Shown: positions 5,901-8,666 of the stretch, one piece after another | How positions within the stretch are numbered: position 1 is the stretch's first letter | Layout of the letters: each line of letters starts with the position of its first letter | Source: an uncultured Bryobacterales bacterium | GTDB taxonomy: Bacteria > Acidobacteriota > Terriglobia > Bryobacterales > Bryobacteraceae | DNA length: 8,666 nucleotides | Assembly (NCBI GenBank): GCA_937959285.1 | Contig: CALGAR010000114.1 | Span: 1 to 8,666, forward strand | Direction of reading: 5' to 3' | Notes under the pieces: generated by a model | The model's database searches: none | What the model saw: the letters and a program-made list of their open reading frames with translations, nothing else | Told to the model about the DNA's origin: nothing | Made by a program: the position numbers and the translations under genes

Positions 5901-8177
5901 TTAGAACACTCTGATGCGAAGGCCGCCGTACACAAGTCGGCCAGGGTTTAGATAGAAAAGGTAGAAACGCCGGTCCGCGAGGTTCTCAATTTGCGCGAAC
6001 ACCTGAAGCCGGCGGTTCACGTCGTAGCTGATCGTGGCGTCGGCGGTGAAGAAGGGGTCAAAAGCGCCTTGCACGCCCTTCGTTAGGTCGTTGTTAATGT
6101 CGTTGCTCGATACGCCGCCACTGTAGCGGCCGGTCAAACTGCCGGTCCACTTCTTGTAGAACCCTAGCAGAGCGCCGGAGGTCATGTGTTCAGGAACGTG
6201 GGGGACACGTTTCCCAACGGTCTGTTCGTTGCCGGGATTCCTCGTGATGATCGCTTGGGTGTAGGTGTAGGTGCCGCGAAACTGCAGCCAGGAGGCAAGG
6301 CGGACCCCGCCTGCAAATTCAAAACCGCGTGTGCGTCCCTCGCCGGCATTTACGTAGTGCCGGGTGAGCCCCGTGGGGTCGTTGAGATCGGTCACGCGGT
6401 ACACCATATTCGTGATGTTGTTCTGATACGCGGCAGCATCAAAATTGAACCGTTCTCCGATTCGCTTGCGGACCCCGGCTTCAAAACTGAAAAGGCGCTC
6501 AGTCTCAAGGTTCGGATTCCCATAGTAGAGCGTGTTCGAAATCCGAGTGATGCGATAAAGTTCGTAGACATTGGGATTCCGAAAGGATGTACCGGTGCTG
6601 GCCCGCAGTGCCCAATCGCCGGGGAGTGTATAGAGGGCGGCCACCTTACCGCTGAGCGTGTTGTTGGCGCGCTCCGGCAGATTTGTCGCGCCACCGGTAG
6701 CGGGGAACGTGGTGGTTTGGGCGGAGTAAGTCCTCCAATAGTCGTAGCGGCCTCCGGCAACGATCTGCAACCGTTCGCCGAGCCGAATGTGATCTTGGAC
6801 GTAAACGCCTTGGTTGATCGACTTGCCTTGCGCGAAGTACGTCTGAGCTGTTTTGGTGAACCTGTCCGTCCAGTTCCTCAGACTAAACTCCAGGTTATTG
6901 GTGAAGTCGTGGCGGGTCTCGGTTCCAAAGGTGAGGTGGTGACGTGAGTTGGGAGACCAGAGGTACTGCAGATTGCCATGGATGGCGCGGCTGTGACGAC
7001 CGACATAGGTGCCAGCGCCTCCCTCAAGGGTGGCCGCGGAGGCGGGTGTGCGATAGTTTACGTCGGGCTGGTCGAAGTACCCTGCGTCGAGGCGAAGGAA
7101 TTGATTGCGTGCGAGACGGTGCTGTACTGACATGCTGGTGAAATCCGAGACGCCTTCGCCCGGACCCTGGAGGTAGCTGCCGGGAGTGATGGAAAGACGG
7201 CGAGTGGTGCCGCGGTCATCGAAAAAGTAGGTGCCATTATCTACCGGCGCGCCTGCGCTATCCCGAAGGTATGTCTCGTATTCGTCATAGCCGTAGCCAT
7301 AGCATTGCCGGATGTACTGAAGCCAGAAGACGGTGCGGTCGCTGAGTGTGTACTCGCCTTTGATACGATAGGAGTGCTGGTTGTACCAGTTCACGCCATT
7401 CTCCCCGATGCGGTAGGTAGCGGTTCCTTGCGGTGTGAGAGTTGGAACGACGCCCGTCACGAAAGGGGCAGTCCCCGTGGGCACAGCCGCCGACACCTGA
7501 GCAAAGCGTGAGGGATAGCCGCCGTTCTGAAGCCGGCGGTAGCCGATCGAGATGCCAAGGCGATTTAAGAAGCGGTCGGCATAGCGCACTGAGTAGTCTG
7601 TGGACTGGTAGGTGCCATACTGGCCGGAGAACTCCAGTTCCCGGCGGCTCACGGGGCGGGTGAGGATGTTGATGACACCGCCAAGCGCGTTGCCGCCGTA
7701 GAGCGACGAGAAGGGTCCCCGCGCGACTTCGACCCGGTCTATCTCCGGCATCGGCAGGCTGGTCCAGTTTACCTCGCCCGTGTACGAGTCGTTCAGCGGT
7801 TGGCCATCCAGCATGACCAGCGAGCGGCTCGCGCCGTTGAAGCCGCGAAGGTTGATCCGCGTAAGGTTGTCGGCATCGCCCTTTGAGCGCTGTACGTAGA
7901 CCCCCTCCATCAGTGACAGGACGTTGTCGACCGTGCGTGTGCGGCGAATGTCCATTTCCCGGCGGGAGACAACACCCACGGAAACGGGAGATTCGAACAC
8001 CTGCGACTCGTCGCGTGTGGCGGTCACCGTGACGCTGGTCTTGATGTTAAACGGATCCGGCTTGGCTTCGGGCTGTTCCTGAAATTGCTCTTGCGGCGAA
8101 CGGACATCCGGAGCCTGCTGTGCGGTGACGATGGTAAGCGGAATAAATAGTGAGGCCAACAGCCACTTTGAGCACAT
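5901..8177 (-). CDS. TonB-dependent outer-membrane receptor, probable haem/tetrapyrrole uptake (HmuR-like)
   Basis: A 758-residue TonB-dependent receptor, an outer-membrane beta-barrel that imports bound ligand using TonB energy. Order of parts: a signal peptide (hydrophobic 5-18, likely cut after VTA at 17-19); a Gln/Pro/Glu-rich spacer to about 42; a TonB-box-like SVTVTAT at 48-54; a plug domain at about 60-174 (NLRGF at 109-113, VEVARGPFSSLYGGNALGGV at 149-168); then a 22-strand-type barrel ending in the outer-membrane signal LRIRVF with a terminal Phe. FRNPNVYELY (532-541) resembles the FRAP box, and GNPNL (553-557) is the NPNL box. Both are typical of haem receptors but also occur in BtuB-like ones. 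No His lies between them, where many haem receptors keep a ligand residue, so the substrate is not proven by sequence. The ATG at 8177 starts a normal signal peptide; a GTG at 8201 would add LRCGCIL-type residues without a ribosome site. It is the first clear gene of the operon. Confidence 0.94.
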   Translation of the reverse strand: MCSKWLLASLFIPLTIVTAQQAPDVRSPQEQFQEQPEAKPDPFNIKTSVTVTATRDESQVFESPVSVGVVSRREMDIRRTRTVDNVLSLMEGVYVQRSKGDADNLTRINLRGFNGASRSLVMLDGQPLNDSYTGEVNWTSLPMPEIDRVEVARGPFSSLYGGNALGGVINILTRPVSRRELEFSGQYGTYQSTDYSVRYADRFLNRLGISIGYRRLQNGGYPSRFAQVSAAVPTGTAPFVTGVVPTLTPQGTATYRIGENGVNWYNQHSYRIKGEYTLSDRTVFWLQYIRQCYGYGYDEYETYLRDSAGAPVDNGTYFFDDRGTTRRLSITPGSYLQGPGEGVSDFTSMSVQHRLARNQFLRLDAGYFDQPDVNYRTPASAATLEGGAGTYVGRHSRAIHGNLQYLWSPNSRHHLTFGTETRHDFTNNLEFSLRNWTDRFTKTAQTYFAQGKSINQGVYVQDHIRLGERLQIVAGGRYDYWRTYSAQTTTFPATGGATNLPERANNTLSGKVAALYTLPGDWALRASTGTSFRNPNVYELYRITRISNTLYYGNPNLETERLFSFEAGVRKRIGERFNFDAAAYQNNITNMVYRVTDLNDPTGLTRHYVNAGEGRTRGFEFAGGVRLASWLQFRGTYTYTQAIITRNPGNEQTVGKRVPHVPEHMTSGALLGFYKKWTGSLTGRYSGGVSSNDINNDLTKGVQGAFDPFFTADATISYDVNRRLQVFAQIENLADRRFYLFYLNPGRLVYGGLRIRVF

Positions 8178-8192
8178 GAGAATACATCCGCA

Positions 8193-8221
8193 TCGTAGCA
8201 CGTTTTTTCAATTCGTAGCAC
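8193..8221 (-). repeat. Nine-base direct repeat phased by 20 bases in the receptor leader
   Basis: TCGTAGCAC occurs at 8193-8201 and again, exact, at 8213-8221 (GTGCTACGA on the transcribed strand). The 20-base offset is about two helical turns, so a dimeric regulator could touch both copies on one face. The upstream copy would overlap the possible -10 element and the downstream copy would lie near the expected transcript start, where a repressor would act. Each copy also contains a TGnTA core like an extended -10, so the repeat could instead mark two alternative promoters. Confidence 0.45.
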
Positions 8222-8369
8222 ACACCGGCGGCCAAAGCAACTGGCGGGGCGTGCGAAGTAAAAACACAGCGAAGAGTGCCACCCAAAGAAGCCGTGGCCC
8301 CGACGACTTCCACAACGCCTCCCGAGGCGCCTGAGCCCCCCTCTTTCGTAACCTTTCGATGTCTCGCAC
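8208..8369 (-). CDS. Doubtful 53-residue basic/hydrophobic open reading frame
   Basis: A GTG-started frame of 53 codons ends 30 bases before the receptor ATG. The product would have a very basic first half (VRDIERLRKRG at the start) and then a short hydrophobic stretch at about 27-38 (LLWVALFAVFLL) between Arg residues, followed by RQLLWPP and a stop. The hydrophobic run is short for a membrane helix. I see no ribosome site before the GTG, and a TAA lies seven codons upstream. It overlaps the possible promoter, so both cannot be right unless the operon starts further up. I do not recognise the protein, and chance is a good explanation. Confidence 0.22.
   Translation of the reverse strand: MRDIERLRKRGAQAPREALWKSSGPRLLWVALFAVFLLRTPRQLLWPPVCATN
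8212..8240 (-). promoter_or_regulatory. Possible weak sigma70-type promoter of the operon
   Basis: On the minus strand, TTGCTT (8240-8235) is followed after 17 bases by TACGAA (8217-8212), which has a TG one base upstream as in extended -10 promoters. The hexamers match the consensus at only three positions each. Position is the best support: transcription would begin around 8205 and leave a leader of roughly 28 bases before the receptor ATG at 8177. Confidence 0.25.
8316..8329. other. Small GC-rich hairpin upstream of the operon
   Basis: CGCCT and AGGCG flank a four-base CCCG loop, giving a perfect five-pair stem. No T-run follows on either strand, so it is not a normal intrinsic terminator. 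It lies about 140 bases before the receptor start. Confidence 0.3.
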
Positions 8370-8434
8370 GTCAGTATCATCAGAGCATTACGGATCACGC
8401 GGGGCGGGATCCCGAGCCGGCAGTATCTCGAGTC

Positions 8435-8665
8435 TTAACAACGGGTTGACTCTGTTTGGCAGGTCAATCTGGGGGAGGGGGCGGCCTTCGCCGCCCGTTC
8501 AACCGGTTGCCTGGGAAGCTGAGAAGATTCAACCGGCACGGGCAGGACGGTGAGATTCCGTTCTCCCCTGGTAATCCGGATCTCAAAGGCAGAAAGGCCT
8601 TTGCACGACGGCGTCCTGCATACCTGAATTGCGCTGTCAGAGGCAATCAAGCCACCACACCTCAG
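8435..8665 (-). CDS. Open frame entering from the right edge, possible 3' end of an unknown gene
   Basis: The minus strand is open for 76 codons from the window edge to a TAA at 8435-8437. The central part reads like ordinary protein (AFEIRITRGERNLTVLPVPVE). The tail is Pro/Ala/Arg-rich (RQPVERAAKAAPSPRL) and less convincing. I recognise no domain, and an open frame of this length is common by chance in GC-rich DNA. If real, it is the last part of a gene transcribed in the same direction as the receptor operon, ending about 260 bases before the receptor ATG. Confidence 0.2.
   Translation of the reverse strand: MRCGGLIASDSAIQVCRTPSCKGLSAFEIRITRGERNLTVLPVPVESSQLPRQPVERAAKAAPSPRLTCQTESTRC
8479..8496. 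other. Strong seven-pair GC hairpin
   Basis: GGGCGGC and GCCGCCC enclose CTTC (GAAG on the minus strand), a perfect seven-pair stem made only of G-C pairs. It is followed by GTTC on the plus strand and by CCTCCC on the minus strand, so the T-run of an intrinsic terminator is absent. It could be a factor-independent stop of an atypical kind, an RNA structure in an upstream leader, or part of the open frame that crosses it. Confidence 0.4.
8498..8536. repeat. TTCAACCGG direct repeat at a 30-base step, one copy in a palindrome
   Basis: TTCAACCGG is found at 8498-8506 and 8528-8536, an exact 30-base offset (about three helical turns). The first copy is part of the ten-base palindrome CAACCGGTTG at 8500-8509. 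An operator is possible. The same bases fall in the open minus-strand frame as two Pro-Val-Glu triplets ten codons apart, which is a competing, simpler explanation. Confidence 0.35.
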
Positions 8666-8666
8666 G

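Larger units (their letters stand above)
8222..8666. other. Upstream region without a convincing gene
   Basis: About 445 bases hold no gene I can support well. I see two doubtful minus-strand frames, two hairpins without T-runs and one short direct repeat, all listed separately. There is no tRNA, no recognisable Fur-box palindrome and no cobalamin riboswitch on the minus strand, which is the strand that would control the operon. Confidence 0.5.

Noticed and set aside
5891..5935. Upstream TTG start for the ExbB-like protein
   Set aside because: It would add 15 residues overlapping the receptor C-terminus with no ribosome site. The ATG at 5890 lies just after the receptor stop and gives a normal family N-terminus.
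6186..6947. Plus-strand open frame of 253 codons inside the receptor gene
   Set aside because: Antisense to the barrel, including the FRNP and NPNL boxes; composition and lack of domains mark it as a shadow.
8178..8201. GTG start at 8201 for the receptor
   Set aside because: It adds eight residues before a complete signal peptide and lacks a ribosome site; the ATG at 8177 is preferred.
8497..8625. Resemblance to a cobalamin riboswitch on the plus strand
   Set aside because: GGGAAG at 8513 and GGTGA at 8549 have roughly the spacing of the E. coli btuB element. However, the GTG-containing P5 loop is not matched, its stem is only four pairs with a G-U, and no good B12 box follows. It is also on the wrong strand for this operon. 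An Infernal search with the Rfam cobalamin model would settle it.

Overview
The window comes from a Gram-negative, TonB-using bacterium of moderately high GC. The gene set and protein style look most like Acidobacteriota (a Solibacter/Bryobacter-type genome) to me, but that is an impression and no rRNA or other marker is present to confirm it. There are two very different parts: a decayed left end (1 to about 840) and one compact operon on the minus strand (about 8200 down to 845), with a poorly coding upstream region on the right (8202-8666).

Left end. Positions 2-238 read in on the plus strand as the front of an HtrA/DegP-type serine protease, with the catalytic His and Asp regions. The reading breaks off before the catalytic Ser and ends in a stop at 275-277. 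From about 240 to 832, on the minus strand, lie pieces of a second broken gene in several frames, with one clear nonsense codon. The two remnants meet tail to tail near 238, which looks like a rearrangement or deletion breakpoint.

Operon. In transcription order (right to left) there are four genes: a TonB-dependent outer-membrane receptor (8177-5901), a MotA/TolQ/ExbB-type proton-channel protein (5890-5222), a DUF2149 protein (5225-4860), and a 1349-residue CobN/magnesium-chelatase-family protein (4894-845). The last has a signal peptide and a C-terminal membrane anchor. The genes are separated by 10 bases or overlap (4 and 35 bases), so they are almost certainly co-transcribed and translationally coupled.

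This combination matches the core of the Bacteroidota hmuYRSTUV haem-uptake locus: HmuR is the receptor, HmuS the CobN-like protein, HmuU the ExbB-like protein and HmuV the DUF2149 protein. The likely role is uptake of a metallo-tetrapyrrole (haem is the leading candidate) across the outer membrane, followed by metal removal or insertion outside the cytoplasm. A proton channel may supply the energy in place of the ATPase subunits (CobST, BchI/D) used by cytosolic chelatases; none are encoded here. Substrate and direction of reaction are inference. The cobalamin biosynthesis label usually attached to CobN homologues fits this exported, receptor-linked protein poorly.

Right end. Upstream of the receptor I see a possible weak promoter, a 9-base direct repeat phased by 20 bases over the expected start region, a doubtful 53-codon reading frame, two GC-rich hairpins, and an open frame running off the window edge. 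No tRNA, rRNA, CRISPR array or insertion sequence is visible.
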